Shown in pieces: positions 1 through 12,139 of a stretch of DNA of 64,000 bases (its first letter is position 1; each line of letters opens with the position of its first letter). The notes under the pieces were generated by a model. That model had not been told where the DNA came from, did no database searches, and saw nothing but the letters and a program-made list of their open reading frames with translations. The DNA is from Deinococcus planocerae (GTDB taxonomy: Bacteria > Deinococcota > Deinococci > Deinococcales > Deinococcaceae). Both the position numbers and the translations under genes were made by a program. The stretch lies in contig NZ_PNOR01000006.1 in assembly GCF_002869765.1 (NCBI RefSeq), forward strand, positions 79,944-143,943, written 5' to 3'.

Positions 1-1022
<1,022 letters not shown>

Positions 1023-1113
1023 GAGCAGTCAGCTATCAGCCGTCAGCGGTCAGCGGTCAGCTTTTCGGGGCTGGCCGCTGTTGACTTGTGGGACGAGAGT
1101 CCAAAGAATCCTC

Positions 1114-1119
1114 TAGATT
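1114..1119 (+). promoter_or_regulatory. -10 element of a leaderless promoter (hypothetical gene at 1126)
   Basis: TAGATT ends 6 nt before the ATG at 1126, and no Shine-Dalgarno sequence is present, so transcription should start on or next to the ATG. The same spacing recurs across this window. Confidence 0.5.
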
Positions 1120-1125
1120 GTCCGT

Positions 1126-1587
1126 ATGCTTTCAACACTATACGAGCTTCACCCTCTTCGGGGGGTAGGTCCTATCGAATTGGGGATGACCTGTGATGAG
1201 TCGCGCCTTGCTATGCGGCAGACACCTAAGACCTTCCGCAAGTCCCCCCTATCCCCTACCTTGACGGACGCTTACCACGGAAATGCCTTTCAAGTCTTCT
1301 TCGACGAGGAGGAAAGAATCGAGTTTATTGAACTTTCCCGAAACGACGGGATCGGAGCGATCTTCCAGGGGACGGACCTTCTCCACACTCCAGCCGAACA
1401 AGTCATCCTCTTGCTGTGTTCTGTGGCAAACCTTGACTCTAACCATTCTGAATTGGGGAACACCTACACATTTCCAGAGCTTGAGCTATCACTATGGCGA
1501 GCGGTGATACCCCAAGGTGATGGAGACAGCGAAGGACGTTTCTTCAACACCGTGGGTATCGGAAAATTGGGCTACTTCTCCCGTTAA
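1126..1587 (+). CDS. Hypothetical protein, 153 aa, lower-GC
   Basis: I do not recognise this protein. It begins MLSTLYELHPLRGVGPIELG; the GVGPI.LGMT pattern resembles small proteins annotated as uncharacterised or immunity-like, but that is only a visual impression. There is no signal peptide or membrane segment. It is acidic and looks like an alpha/beta cytoplasmic protein. Its GC content is clearly lower than that of its neighbours, with codons such as ttt, tta and aga, which suggests transfer. A leaderless -10 box (TAGATT) sits 6 nt before the ATG. It stands alone between sucB and the convergent pyrE. Confidence 0.6.
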   Translation: MLSTLYELHPLRGVGPIELGMTCDESRLAMRQTPKTFRKSPLSPTLTDAYHGNAFQVFFDEEERIEFIELSRNDGIGAIFQGTDLLHTPAEQVILLLCSVANLDSNHSELGNTYTFPELELSLWRAVIPQGDGDSEGRFFNTVGIGKLGYFSR

Positions 1588-1630
1588 GCCGCGTCGTCCT
1601 TTCCGCATAGCAACGCTTATTGTCAACTTC

Positions 1631-2191
1631 TCAAATCTTCTGCAACGGCCTCTCCGCCAACCACTCCGGCACCTCGTCGGGCAAGTAGGTGTCGAAGGTC
1701 AGGTGGGCCAGGCTGACGAGCGGGTAGCCCGCCAGCGGCCCCGCCTCCTTCCGCCGATCCACGATGCAGGCGATGGCGACGCACTTTCCGCCTGCCGCCT
1801 CCGATGCGCGCACGGCCTTGAGAACGCTGCCGCCGGTCGTGAGCACGTCCTCCACAGCGACGAAGGGTTCACCGGGAGCGAGGGTAAACGCCTCCCGAAT
1901 CTTCATGCCGCCCTGACCGTCCTTCTCGGCGAAGATGGCGCGGGTGCCGAGGTGACGGGCGACCTCATAGGCGAGGACCACGCCGCCCATCGCGGGGCCG
2001 ACGGTGACCGTGGCGCGCACACCCTCCTCACGCAGCTTCTGGGCTAGCCCCTGCCCGATGCGCTCGGTGAGGTGGGGGTACTGGAGCACGGTGGTCGATT
2101 GCAGGAACTTGGGGGAGTGGCGGCCCGAGGCGAGCAGGAAGTGCCCCTCGTGGTACGCGCCCGCCTCGCGGTAGAGGGCTAAAACGTCCAT
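1631..2191 (-). CDS. pyrE: Orotate phosphoribosyltransferase
   Basis: This 186-aa type-I phosphoribosyltransferase joins orotate to PRPP to give OMP in pyrimidine synthesis. The PRPP-binding loop is visible as VAVEDVLTTGGSV at about residues 109-121. The N-terminal substrate region (LLASGRHSPKFLQ) and the flexible catalytic loop (FAEKDGQGGMKIREAF) match the shorter bacterial PyrE subgroup. The start is the ATG at 2191; an AATACT -10-like hexamer lies 6 nt upstream of it, consistent with a leaderless mRNA. No other pyr gene is adjacent. Confidence 0.93.
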   Translation of the reverse strand: MDVLALYREAGAYHEGHFLLASGRHSPKFLQSTTVLQYPHLTERIGQGLAQKLREEGVRATVTVGPAMGGVVLAYEVARHLGTRAIFAEKDGQGGMKIREAFTLAPGEPFVAVEDVLTTGGSVLKAVRASEAAGGKCVAIACIVDRRKEAGPLAGYPLVSLAHLTFDTYLPDEVPEWLAERPLQKI

Positions 2192-2408
2192 GCCCGGAGT
2201 ATTGCCGATTCCACAGCCGAGCGCGGGACCTCACACAGCGGCCCGGCGCATTCCTTCCCTATGATGGCGCATGGAGTTCCCTGACCATGCGCCCCCCTCT
2301 CTCCACGTCCCGCGCCCGCGCCTCCCGCTTGGCATTCCGCTGCGAACGACGGTGCAGACGCGCACGCTCGATGTCGAGTTGTAAGGGCAGCCACCCCGGA
2401 GGCGCGGC

Positions 2409-3149
<741 letters not shown>

Positions 3150-3377
3150 GGCCTCGCTCGACATCAAGACGACGGGCGCAATGGCGGGGAGGACACAAAT
3201 CCAAAGAAGAGGCACAACCGAAGTGTGCACTCAGGTGTCGGGGGTGAGGTCCACTCCTACCCTTGTCATCGGACATCTGTTTCAGCCTGATGATGTGTCC
3301 GACGTGTCAGGCACTTCCGCCCGCCGACCGTTTCCTCTTACCCCTTCCGACCATTCGGATTATAAGGCGTGGAGCCC

Positions 3378-4064
3378 TCACACCTCTACCCATTCCCCTG
3401 GCTCCAGCACCCGCACGTCCACCCCGCGCGCCTGCCCCTCCCGCGCGAAGACCTGCGGGTCGCCGGTCAGCGGCGGGAAGGTGCCGTAGTGCATGGGAAC
3501 GGCGACGCGGGGACGCAGCAGCTCCAGCGCGCGGGCGGCCTCCTCCGGCCCCATCGTGTAGTGGTCGCCGATGGGCAGAATGGCGGCGTCCAGGCCCCGG
3601 TCGCCGATCAGCCGCATGTCGGAAAAGAGGCTGGTGTCGCCTGCGTGGTAGACGCGCGCGCCGCCCATCTCGATCACGAGGCCGGTGGGCATCCCCCCGT
3701 AGGTGCCGTCGGGGAAGGAAGACGAGTGCCAGGCGGGGGTGAAGTACACGCTGCCCCACTCGCCGCGCACGGTGCCGCCGATGTTCGCGCCGATGGCGTT
3801 CGGGGCGCCGTTCTTGCCCGCGTAACCCCCGATCTCCGCCGTGCCGATCACGGGCACGCCCGCCTGGCCGAAGTCGAGGGCATTGCCCCAGTGGTCGCCG
3901 TGCGCGTGGCTGATCAGGACGGCGCTGACGTTCCAGCCCAGCGCCTCCTCCAGGGAGACGGGGGACTTTGGGTTGCCCTGGATGAAGGGGTCGATCAGGA
4001 CGCGGTGCTCGCCGCTCTGAAGGAGGAAGGTGCTGTGGCCGAGGAAGCGAAGCTGGAGGGGCAT
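3378..4064 (-). CDS. UPF0173 metal-dependent hydrolase (metallo-beta-lactamase fold)
   Basis: This 228-aa MBL-fold protein carries the metal-binding signature SHAHGDHWGN (around residue 55), downstream ligands in WHSSSF and HAGDTS, and a terminal VPMHYGTFP. The overall pattern is that of the UPF0173/YtkL family, whose natural substrate is unknown. It is cytoplasmic and has no signal peptide. The start is the ATG at 4064. TAGCGT lies 6 nt upstream on the minus strand and there is no Shine-Dalgarno sequence, so the mRNA is probably leaderless. It is divergent from cdaA. Confidence 0.88.
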   Translation of the reverse strand: MPLQLRFLGHSTFLLQSGEHRVLIDPFIQGNPKSPVSLEEALGWNVSAVLISHAHGDHWGNALDFGQAGVPVIGTAEIGGYAGKNGAPNAIGANIGGTVRGEWGSVYFTPAWHSSSFPDGTYGGMPTGLVIEMGGARVYHAGDTSLFSDMRLIGDRGLDAAILPIGDHYTMGPEEAARALELLRPRVAVPMHYGTFPPLTGDPQVFAREGQARGVDVRVLEPGEWVEV

Positions 4065-4207
4065 GACGCCACGCTAAAGGCTCGGCGCGGGGGCCGGACG
4101 CAGGCGGGATTTCGAGTTCGCTGAGCCTTCGAGGGGGAGGGCTTGACATGGCCGCGCTTCAGCGGGAGTTCATCCCCGGGCCCGTATAGTGGACGCGTGC
4201 CGCACGC

Positions 4208-5080
4208 TTGCCCACACGGCGGAAAGGAGCGCCGGGTCTGCCTTTCCCCATCGGTTCGCTGACCCTCCAGGACGTCCTCGACGTGCTGCTGGTGACGTTC
4301 CTGATCTACCAGGGCTACCTCCTGGTGGTGGGCACGCGGGCGGTGAACGTGGTGCGCGGCATCCTGGTCTTCGCCGGGGTATGGGTGGTGTCCAAGGTCC
4401 TCGGCCTCGCCACCCTGAGCTACCTCCTCGACCGGGCGGGGACGGTGGGGCTCTTCGCGCTCGTGGTGCTTTTTCAACCCGAGCTGCGCGCCGCGCTGGA
4501 GCGGGTGGGCCGCCCACGTGCGCGTGACGCCGGGCAAGGCGGGGCGGCCCTCCAGGACCTCGCGCGGGCGATGGAGCGTCTCGCCGAGCGCAAGACGGGG
4601 GCCCTCATCGCCATCGAGCGCCGCACCCCGCTCGGCGAGTACGCGGCGACGGGCGTGCGGCTCGACGCGGTGGTGAGCGTGCCCTTCCTCGAAGCCTTAT
4701 TCGCGCGCAACGCCCCGCTGCACGACGGCGGCGTGGTCGTGCAGGAGTCGAGGGTGGTCGCGGCAGGATGCCTCTTTCCCCTCCAGGCGGCGGACGGCAC
4801 CTACCGCCGTTACGGCACCCGGCACCGGGCGGCCATCGGGCTCTCCGAACTCACCGACGCCGTGGTGCTGGTGGTCAGCGAGGAACGCGGCTCGATGCGG
4901 ATTGCGCTCGCAGGCAGGCTGGGCCCGCACCTCAACGGCTCGGAGCTGCGCGAGCAACTGCGGGCCCTGGTGTACGACCGGGCCGACCTGACCGGCGAGC
5001 TGCCGGGGGTGCCGGGCACGGTTCCGCCCCCTCCCCCCGAGCCCGAGGCGGGCGGGCAGCCGGAGCGGGGGGGAGCGTGA
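4208..5080 (+). CDS. cdaA: Membrane diadenylate cyclase (c-di-AMP synthase)
   Basis: The protein makes c-di-AMP from two ATP. Three N-terminal hydrophobic segments (about residues 20-100) precede a DisA_N cyclase domain. The RHR motif is at about 205-207. The usual DGA motif reads DGG here (LHDGGVVV, Asp about residue 173). The C-terminus is Pro/Glu/Gly-rich. The start is uncertain. The listed TTG (4208) precedes an AAAGGAG sequence (4223-4228), while an in-frame CTG at 4238 lies about 9 nt after it and would give a normal N-terminus; no ATG or GTG fits. The next gene encodes its YbbR-domain partner and overlaps by 4 nt, the usual cdaA-cdaR order. Confidence 0.9.
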   Translation: MPTRRKGAPGLPFPIGSLTLQDVLDVLLVTFLIYQGYLLVVGTRAVNVVRGILVFAGVWVVSKVLGLATLSYLLDRAGTVGLFALVVLFQPELRAALERVGRPRARDAGQGGAALQDLARAMERLAERKTGALIAIERRTPLGEYAATGVRLDAVVSVPFLEALFARNAPLHDGGVVVQESRVVAAGCLFPLQAADGTYRRYGTRHRAAIGLSELTDAVVLVVSEERGSMRIALAGRLGPHLNGSELREQLRALVYDRADLTGELPGVPGTVPPPPPEPEAGGQPERGGA

Positions 5081-6087
5081 GGGGCCCGGGCGGCGAGCTG
5101 CGGCGCTGGCTCGACCCCAGGTACGTGTGGCGCCGCGCCCTGCACAACCTGCCCGCCAAGGTGCTCGCGCTGCTGGTCGCCGTGACCCTGTGGTTCGTGG
5201 CGACCAGCGACCGCCGGGCGAACGTCGAGCAGGGCTTCGACGTGCCCGTGACGGTCGCCGACACGACGGGCGGGCGGGGCGAGGGTACCCGCGCCGTGAG
5301 CGGCCTGACCCCCGCGACCGTCCGGGTGACGCTGAGCGGGCGGCCCGAGCGCTTGCAAGAACTCACGGGCGACGACGTGCGGGCGGTGGTGGACGTGACG
5401 GGCGTGCCGGAGGGGAGCTTCACCCTGCCCGTGACGGTAGAGCCCCCCACCGGCACCACGCTCCGCGAGGGGCGGCCCCGGCGGGTGCAGGGCTTCGTGG
5501 ACACCCGGCTCACCCGCAGCCTGCCCGTCACCCTGAGTGTCGCCACCCCCCCCGAGACGAGCCTGCCGCGCTACAGCGTGAGCCCCGACGGGGCCACCGT
5601 GGGCGGGCCGGGCCGGGTGGTGCGCGAGGTCGCGCGGCTGGTGAGCACGCCTCTGAGCCTCGCCCCCGGCGACGAGCGCGAGGCGGCCCTGATCGCCCTC
5701 GACACCGAGGGCGAGCCCGTCTCCGGCGTGACGGTCACCCCGGCGAGCGTCACGGTACGCCGCCTGGACACCGGCGAGCTGCCCGTCAAGGCGGTGCGCG
5801 TGGTGCTGAGCGACCCGCCCGCCGGGCTGCGCGTCACCTCGGTGAGCGTGCAGCCCAGCAGCGTGAGACTCATCGCCGCCCCCGAACTCCTCGCCCGGCT
5901 GCGCGAGGTCACGGGTGCCGTCACCTACCGGGAAGGCACCTACACCGCCCCCGTCACCCTGCGTGTTCCGGCGGGGGCCCAGGCGCTGGAGACCGTCAGC
6001 GTGCGCCTCACCGTCGAGCGCCGCGCCGCCACGACTCGGGCGGCGGACCCCGCCTCCGGAGCGGGGGTGGGCGACTCGGCCCCCTGA
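5077..6087 (+). CDS. cdaR: YbbR-domain protein, CdaA regulator
   Basis: This 336-aa protein has one N-terminal transmembrane helix (KVLALLVAVTLWFVAT, about residues 28-43) followed by an extracytoplasmic region of repeated YbbR-like beta domains. Such proteins bind CdaA at the membrane and modulate c-di-AMP synthesis. The GTG start at 5077 overlaps the cdaA stop codon as GTGA, which implies translational coupling. The frame is open further upstream within cdaA, but the overlap and the position of the membrane helix support 5077. Confidence 0.87.
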   Translation: MRGPGGELRRWLDPRYVWRRALHNLPAKVLALLVAVTLWFVATSDRRANVEQGFDVPVTVADTTGGRGEGTRAVSGLTPATVRVTLSGRPERLQELTGDDVRAVVDVTGVPEGSFTLPVTVEPPTGTTLREGRPRRVQGFVDTRLTRSLPVTLSVATPPETSLPRYSVSPDGATVGGPGRVVREVARLVSTPLSLAPGDEREAALIALDTEGEPVSGVTVTPASVTVRRLDTGELPVKAVRVVLSDPPAGLRVTSVSVQPSSVRLIAAPELLARLREVTGAVTYREGTYTAPVTLRVPAGAQALETVSVRLTVERRAATTRAADPASGAGVGDSAP

Positions 6088-6180
6088 AGCTGGGGAAGAT
6101 CCCCACCCCCCGGGTGAGGACCCCACCCGAAATGGAAGCGCTACCGTTCGCGGCGGCAGGATGGAGGGCGCGCGGGGCGG

Positions 6181-6186
6181 TATACT
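6181..6186 (+). promoter_or_regulatory. -10 element upstream of the yqeK leader ORF
   Basis: TATACT is a strong -10 box whose last base lies 6 nt before the ATG at 6193. That ATG opens a 10-codon reading frame rather than yqeK itself, so the transcript would begin with the leader ORF. Confidence 0.55.
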
Positions 6187-6192
6187 TCACAC

Positions 6193-6225
6193 ATGGTGTG
6201 GCGCGGCACTCCAGTAGCCATATGA
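6193..6225 (+). CDS. Putative 10-residue leader peptide (MVWRGTPVAI) coupled to yqeK
   Basis: The ATG lies 6 nt after a TATACT box, which fits leaderless translation. The frame runs ten codons and stops at TGA 6223-6225. That stop overlaps the yqeK ATG (6222-6224) as ATGA. The yqeK start has no Shine-Dalgarno sequence of its own, so termination-reinitiation from this mini-ORF is a plausible way to translate yqeK. The alternative is that yqeK starts at the in-frame GTG 6198 and the mini-ORF is chance. Confidence 0.4.
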   Translation: MVWRGTPVAI

Positions 6226-6905
6226 TTGCCCAATTCCTCGACCTTCAGCACCCCCTGGCCGAACTCGCCGGGTGGGACGAGCGGGTGCGGCTGATGGTGC
6301 GCCCCCGCCGGTACGAGCACGTGCTGCGGGTGGCCGACCTCGCCTGCCGCATTGCGCGGGCCAACGGGCTCGACGAGGCGCGGGCCTACGCGGCGGGGCT
6401 GCTGCACGACCTCGCCCGCGACCTGCCGGACGCGGAGCTGCTGCGGCTGGCGCCCCCCGAGTGTCCTATCGACGCCGCACACCCGCTCGCGCTGCACGGG
6501 CGGGCCGCGCGGACCCTGCTCGAACGCTGGGGCTACCGCGACCCCGTGGTGCTGGAGGCCGTCGAGGACCACACGACCGGCCCGCGCGGCGGCAACCCGG
6601 TCGCCGACTGCGTGTACGTCGCCGACGTGTCCGAGCCCGGGCGCGGCGTGAACGACCACATCCGCGACCTCGCCCTGCACGACCTGCCCGCGGCGCTGAG
6701 CGGCGCCATCGTCTCCAAGGTGACGTATCTCCAGGGGCGCGACATCACCGTGCATCCCCGCACCCTGCGCGCCTACCACGCGCTGCCCTGCGTGCGGCAG
6801 GCGCTGGCCCAGGGGCAGGACCCGTCCACCGTGGCCGCCGCGGGAGCGGACGGGAGAGTCGTCCGGCCCCCGCGGCGGCGGCGCGGTCCCACCTCCCACG
6901 CATGA
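6222..6905 (+). CDS. yqeK: HD-domain Ap4A hydrolase-type phosphohydrolase (YqeK)
   Basis: This 227-aa protein has an HD phosphohydrolase domain: a first His in RRYEHVLRVADLA, the HD pair in GLLHDLARD, His in ALHGRAAR, and DHTTG further on. YqeK enzymes hydrolyse diadenosine tetraphosphate symmetrically. The C-terminal 25 residues are Arg/Pro-rich and probably disordered. It heads the unit yqeK-lcp-rsfS; its stop overlaps the next ATG as ATGA. The chosen ATG lies directly behind a leader ORF; the GTG at 6198 is an alternative start. Confidence 0.87.
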   Translation: MIAQFLDLQHPLAELAGWDERVRLMVRPRRYEHVLRVADLACRIARANGLDEARAYAAGLLHDLARDLPDAELLRLAPPECPIDAAHPLALHGRAARTLLERWGYRDPVVLEAVEDHTTGPRGGNPVADCVYVADVSEPGRGVNDHIRDLALHDLPAALSGAIVSKVTYLQGRDITVHPRTLRAYHALPCVRQALAQGQDPSTVAAAGADGRVVRPPRRRRGPTSHA

Positions 6906-8178
6906 CCTCTTCCCGCCGCCTCTCCCGGCTGCGCGCCCTGCAAGTCGGCGGGCTGAGCCTCGCCGCCCTGTCATTGGGGGGCTTCGCCGTGCTGGGGGCG
7001 CCGGGCTCGTCGCCCCTCCAGGCCGCCCAGGGGACAGGCCGCGTGCCGCACTTCACCCTGCTCCTCGCCGGGCGGGACATCGTGTACTGCTACTACCGCA
7101 CGCCCTGCCAGGATCAGGACCAGCGCACCGGGCTCGTCCAACCCCCGAACACCGACACCCTGATGCTCGTGAAGGTGGACGCCGGGCGCCTGAGCGTGTT
7201 GAACATCCCGCGCGACACGAATGTCGGGGAGTTCGACCCCCGGGAGCCTATCGCCGCGCAGAAGGTGAACAGCCGCTACTGGTCGGGGGGACCGCAGGCC
7301 CTGACCCGCGCGGTGGAGACGATCACGGGCGAACGGGTGGACGCCTACGTGGTCGTGCGCACCGACTACGTGGCGCGGGTGATCGACGCGCTCGGCGGCC
7401 TCGACGTGACGGTGCCGGAGGGCGGCATCGAGTGGGTCGATCAGGCGGCGGGGGTGGACCTGCGCCTCCCGGCGGGGCCGCACCACCTCGGCGGCGAACA
7501 GGCCGTGCTCTTCTTGCGGGTGCGCAAGGGCTTCGGGGACGACTACGGGCGCATCGACCACCAGAAGCAGGCCTTGACCCAGCTCGCCGCGCGGCTGCGG
7601 TCGCCGCAGGGGCTGGCGGCCTTGCCCACCATCCTGGGCGGCATCGGCCACGGGGTGGAGACGAACGTGGACCCCAGTCTCCTGACCACCCTGCTGCCGC
7701 ACCTGCCGCAGCTCAAGCTCTCCTTCGCCACCCTGCCCACCCGGGCGATTCCGGGCACCTTCAACCTCGCGCCGGACCGGGAGGCGCTCGCGCGGGTGTG
7801 GGAGCAGGGGGCGGGGACCACGGCCTCCCGGGCGGCGCCGGACGTGAGCGTGCAGGTGGTGGACGCGAGCGGCGCGAGCCTCGGCGTGGGGCTGACGCGG
7901 GCGCTGCGGGCGCTGGGGTACACTCGCGTAACGCTGGAGGCCGCGCCCCCCAGCCGCGAGGCGAGCCAGGTGCTGACCGGACAGAGCGTGGAGGCCGCGA
8001 ACGAACTCGCGGGCGCGCTGGGGCTGCCGCGGCTCCAGGGTGAGCGCTTCCCGGTTTCGGCGGGCGAGGTCGGTATCCTGCTGGGGGCCGACGCCCGCGT
8101 CAGCCTCGCCGCCCTCGCCGCACTCAGCCGGGGCGGCGACCGGCCTCGTCTCAGTCGCGTGCCCACCACGGAGAACCC

Positions 8179-8182
<4 letters not shown>
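6902..8182 (+). CDS. LytR-CpsA-Psr (LCP) family protein with C-terminal LytR_C domain
   Basis: This 426-aa protein has an N-terminal signal anchor (LQVGGLSLAALSLGGFAVL). The LCP domain follows (about residues 50-270), with PNTDTLMLVKV, NIPRDT, a KVNSRYWSGG loop, YVVVRTDYVARVIDALGGLDV and RVRKGFGDDYGRIDHQKQ. LCP enzymes transfer polyprenyl-phosphate-linked glycans to the cell wall outside the membrane. A LytR_C-type domain follows (about 315-410). The ATG overlaps the yqeK stop, and the stop overlaps the rsfS ATG. This yqeK-lcp-rsfS order may be conserved in Deinococcus. Confidence 0.9.
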
Positions 8183-8568
<386 letters not shown>

Positions 8569-8573
8569 AGGCC

Positions 8574-8632
8574 GCCAGCTTCCAGCCGCCAGCCACCGGC
8601 GCGGGAGTCCTGGCTGGCGACTGGAAGCTGGC
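8574..8632. repeat. Intergenic inverted repeat, 22-bp arms
   Basis: Arms 8574-8595 and 8611-8632 are complementary over 22 bp with one mismatch around a 15-nt loop. The arms are built from GCCAGC/CAGC words, like the CAGC-rich stretch at 1025-1075. It lies 6 nt after the rsfS stop. It may work as a terminator, but there is no T-tract; it looks like a dispersed small intergenic repeat. Confidence 0.75.
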
Positions 8633-8672
8633 CGCTGACCGCCTGCCCTGACATCCGCCTGACCTCGCGCCC

Positions 8673-8678
8673 CACAAT
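8673..8678 (+). promoter_or_regulatory. -10 element deciding the start of the response regulator
   Basis: CACAAT ends 7 nt before the ATG at 8686. An ATG at 8677 overlaps the box and so is unlikely to be translated. This supports the later start, giving MSHVVVIEDE as the N-terminus. Confidence 0.45.
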
Positions 8679-8685
8679 GAGGGCC

Positions 8686-10355
<1,670 letters not shown>

Positions 10356-10434
10356 GTCGGCCCGGGGAACACTTCGGACACAAGAAGAAGGGAGGAGCCT
10401 CCGGTGCTCCCCCCTCCTCTCCTTGAACTGTGCC

Positions 10435-11160
10435 TCAGCGGCGCGGCCCGTCGGTCGGTCCACCCAACCGGACCTCGGTGCGCTGCCCGCCGCCCCGGCC
10501 CGCCAGCCCCGCGAGGCCGATCAAGCCGAGCAGCCCCCACGGGAAGCCACGGTTGTTGTTCGTGGTGGTCGTGGTCTCGGTCGTCGTGGCCGCACCCGCC
10601 GTCGCCGCATCGGTCGCCGTCGTGTCCGTACCCGTCGTGTCGGTCGTCGTGGTGTCGGTACCCGTCGTGTCGGTGGTCGTCGCGTCCGTACCGGTGGTCG
10701 TGGCGTCCGTCCCCGTCGTCGCCGTGTCCGTGCCGGTCGTGTCGGTGGTCGCGGTGTCGGTTGCAGTCGCGTCCGTACCGGTGGTATCGGTGGTCGTGGT
10801 GTCGGTTCCCGTCGTCGCCGTGTCCGTAGCGGTAGTATCCGTGCCGGTGGCGTCGGTCCCCTGGACCTCGTTCCCAGCGGTGCCGTCGCTCTCGGTCTGG
10901 GTGGTGACGTTGTCGTTCTGGACGCCTGTATCCGTGCCGGTGGTATCGGTCCCCTGGACCTCGTTCCCGGCGGTGCCGTCGCTCTCGGTCTGGGTGGTGA
11001 TGTTGTCGTTCTGGACGCCGGTGTCCGTGCCCGTGGTACCCGTGGCGGTCGTATCGGTCGTCGTCGTGTCGTTGGTGGCCGCGTCTGTCTGCGCCGTCGC
11101 CATCACCGGAGTGGAGACGAGGGCCAGGGCGAGAATCAGGTTACGCATATTGGGGGTCAT
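10435..11160 (-). CDS. Secreted Thr/Asp-repeat protein with C-terminal WGxxGxxG motif
   Basis: A signal peptide (residues 1 to about 23, ending ATAQ) precedes about 180 residues made almost only of T, D, G and A in TGTDTT-like units. Within this are two near-identical 31-residue repeats, each containing TGVQNDN and TESDGTAGNEVQG (about 44-74 and 75-105). The C-terminus has the hydrophobic WGLLGLIGLAGL segment (from about residue 208), the pattern of WGxxGxxG-type proteins, followed by a charged tail. It is likely exported and unstructured; function unknown. The ATG at 11160 has a GGAGG site 5 nt upstream. It lies 61 bp downstream of the DUF2382 gene on the same strand. Confidence 0.78.
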   Translation of the reverse strand: MTPNMRNLILALALVSTPVMATAQTDAATNDTTTTDTTATGTTGTDTGVQNDNITTQTESDGTAGNEVQGTDTTGTDTGVQNDNVTTQTESDGTAGNEVQGTDATGTDTTATDTATTGTDTTTTDTTGTDATATDTATTDTTGTDTATTGTDATTTGTDATTTDTTGTDTTTTDTTGTDTTATDAATAGAATTTETTTTTNNNRGFPWGLLGLIGLAGLAGRGGGQRTEVRLGGPTDGPRR

Positions 11161-11221
11161 TCAGTCCTCCGGCAGGGGCAATCGAGGGGAAGTCGTCGGG
11201 CTCGGATGGGGAGGGTCGGGC

Positions 11222-12139
11222 TTACTTGCGGTTGTTCCGCAGGTCGTCGTCGTCGCCCGTCACCCGCACGTCGCCCGTCTGGTTGACCTCCAGCACCTCG
11301 CGGCCCACCGTATCGGTGACCGTCTGTTGCTCGGTCACGACGCGCTTGCCAACCTCGACCTCTTCGGTCACGAAGGCCTGCTTGCTGACCTGGGCGCGCT
11401 CGGCCTCCAGGTCCACCCGCACGGTCTGCGTCTCGCCCGCCGAGAGCACGTCACCCTGCACCGGCTGCGGGTTGCTCACGGGGTGACGCTCGATGATCAC
11501 TTCCTCGCGCTGCACCGGCACGCTCACGGTCTCCTGGTGGGTCTCCACCCGCTTGCCGATCTGCACGCTCCCCGCGCGGTACTTTTCCTTGTTGACCGTC
11601 AGGCGCTCTTCCAGAAGCTGGAGGCGGTCGGGCGTCTTGAACATCCGGTCCCGGGCCTCGCGGTCGTAAGAAGCGCCCGCCGCACCCGTGGCCGCGGTGC
11701 CCATCGCCGCGTCACCCATCGTGGTGCCCGTCACGGCGGTCGTGGTGGTCGTCGAGGTCGTGGTCCCCATCGCGGTGTTCGCGCCGCGCAGCACCCGCTC
11801 GTCGCTCTCCTCGACGTCGAAGACGTACTCCTCGTTCTCGTCGTAGCGGTGCAGCGAGGAGAGCTGGCCTGCGCTCATGCTGTCGAAGTACACGCCGTCG
11901 TTCTCGATCCGCGCGTAGCCGATGGGCACGATCAGCGCGCCGTTGAGGCTGCCGTTGTCGTCATCGACGAGCAGGTAACGGATCTTGCCGTAGTCGTCGT
12001 CGACGAGCACGTCGCGGATGGTGCCGATCTGGCGTCCGCCGGCGTAGGCGGTCGCGCCCACGGGGTTGTACATTCCCGCGTCCTGGAAGTCCTCGCGGTA
12101 GCTGTTGGAAATGTCGGACAGACGATGAAGGTGTGGCAT
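11222..12139 (-). CDS. PRC-barrel and DUF2382 stress-type protein
   Basis: This 305-aa cytoplasmic protein has an N-terminal PRC-barrel (about residues 20-90, with IGTIRDVLVDDDYGKIRYLLVD). A Thr/Ala/Met-rich low-complexity linker follows (about 120-150), then a DUF2382 domain (about 165-285) of the YsnF/AvaK type with repeated KRVETHQETVSVPVQREEV-like strands. Such proteins are linked to general stress but have no known biochemical role. The start at 12139 is set by AAGGAG 7 nt upstream; an upstream in-frame ATG at 12199 lacks a ribosome binding site. An inverted repeat lies in its upstream region. Confidence 0.82.
   Translation of the reverse strand: MPHLHRLSDISNSYREDFQDAGMYNPVGATAYAGGRQIGTIRDVLVDDDYGKIRYLLVDDDNGSLNGALIVPIGYARIENDGVYFDSMSAGQLSSLHRYDENEEYVFDVEESDERVLRGANTAMGTTTSTTTTTAVTGTTMGDAAMGTAATGAAGASYDREARDRMFKTPDRLQLLEERLTVNKEKYRAGSVQIGKRVETHQETVSVPVQREEVIIERHPVSNPQPVQGDVLSAGETQTVRVDLEAERAQVSKQAFVTEEVEVGKRVVTEQQTVTDTVGREVLEVNQTGDVRVTGDDDDLRNNRK

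Noticed and set aside
4143..4190. TTGACA and TATAGT as one cdaA promoter
   Set aside because: The two hexamers are 36 bp apart, far beyond a workable spacer; TATAGT may act alone as an extended -10, but this cannot be decided.
4810..6126. 438-codon minus-strand frame opposite cdaA-cdaR
   Set aside because: His/Gly/Arg-rich translation with no motif; a typical GC-rich shadow of the recognised genes.
10560..11100. CRISPR-like array of short repeats
   Set aside because: The repeats are codon-phase hexamers and nonamers encoding Thr/Asp runs in one open frame; there are no unique spacers or cas genes.
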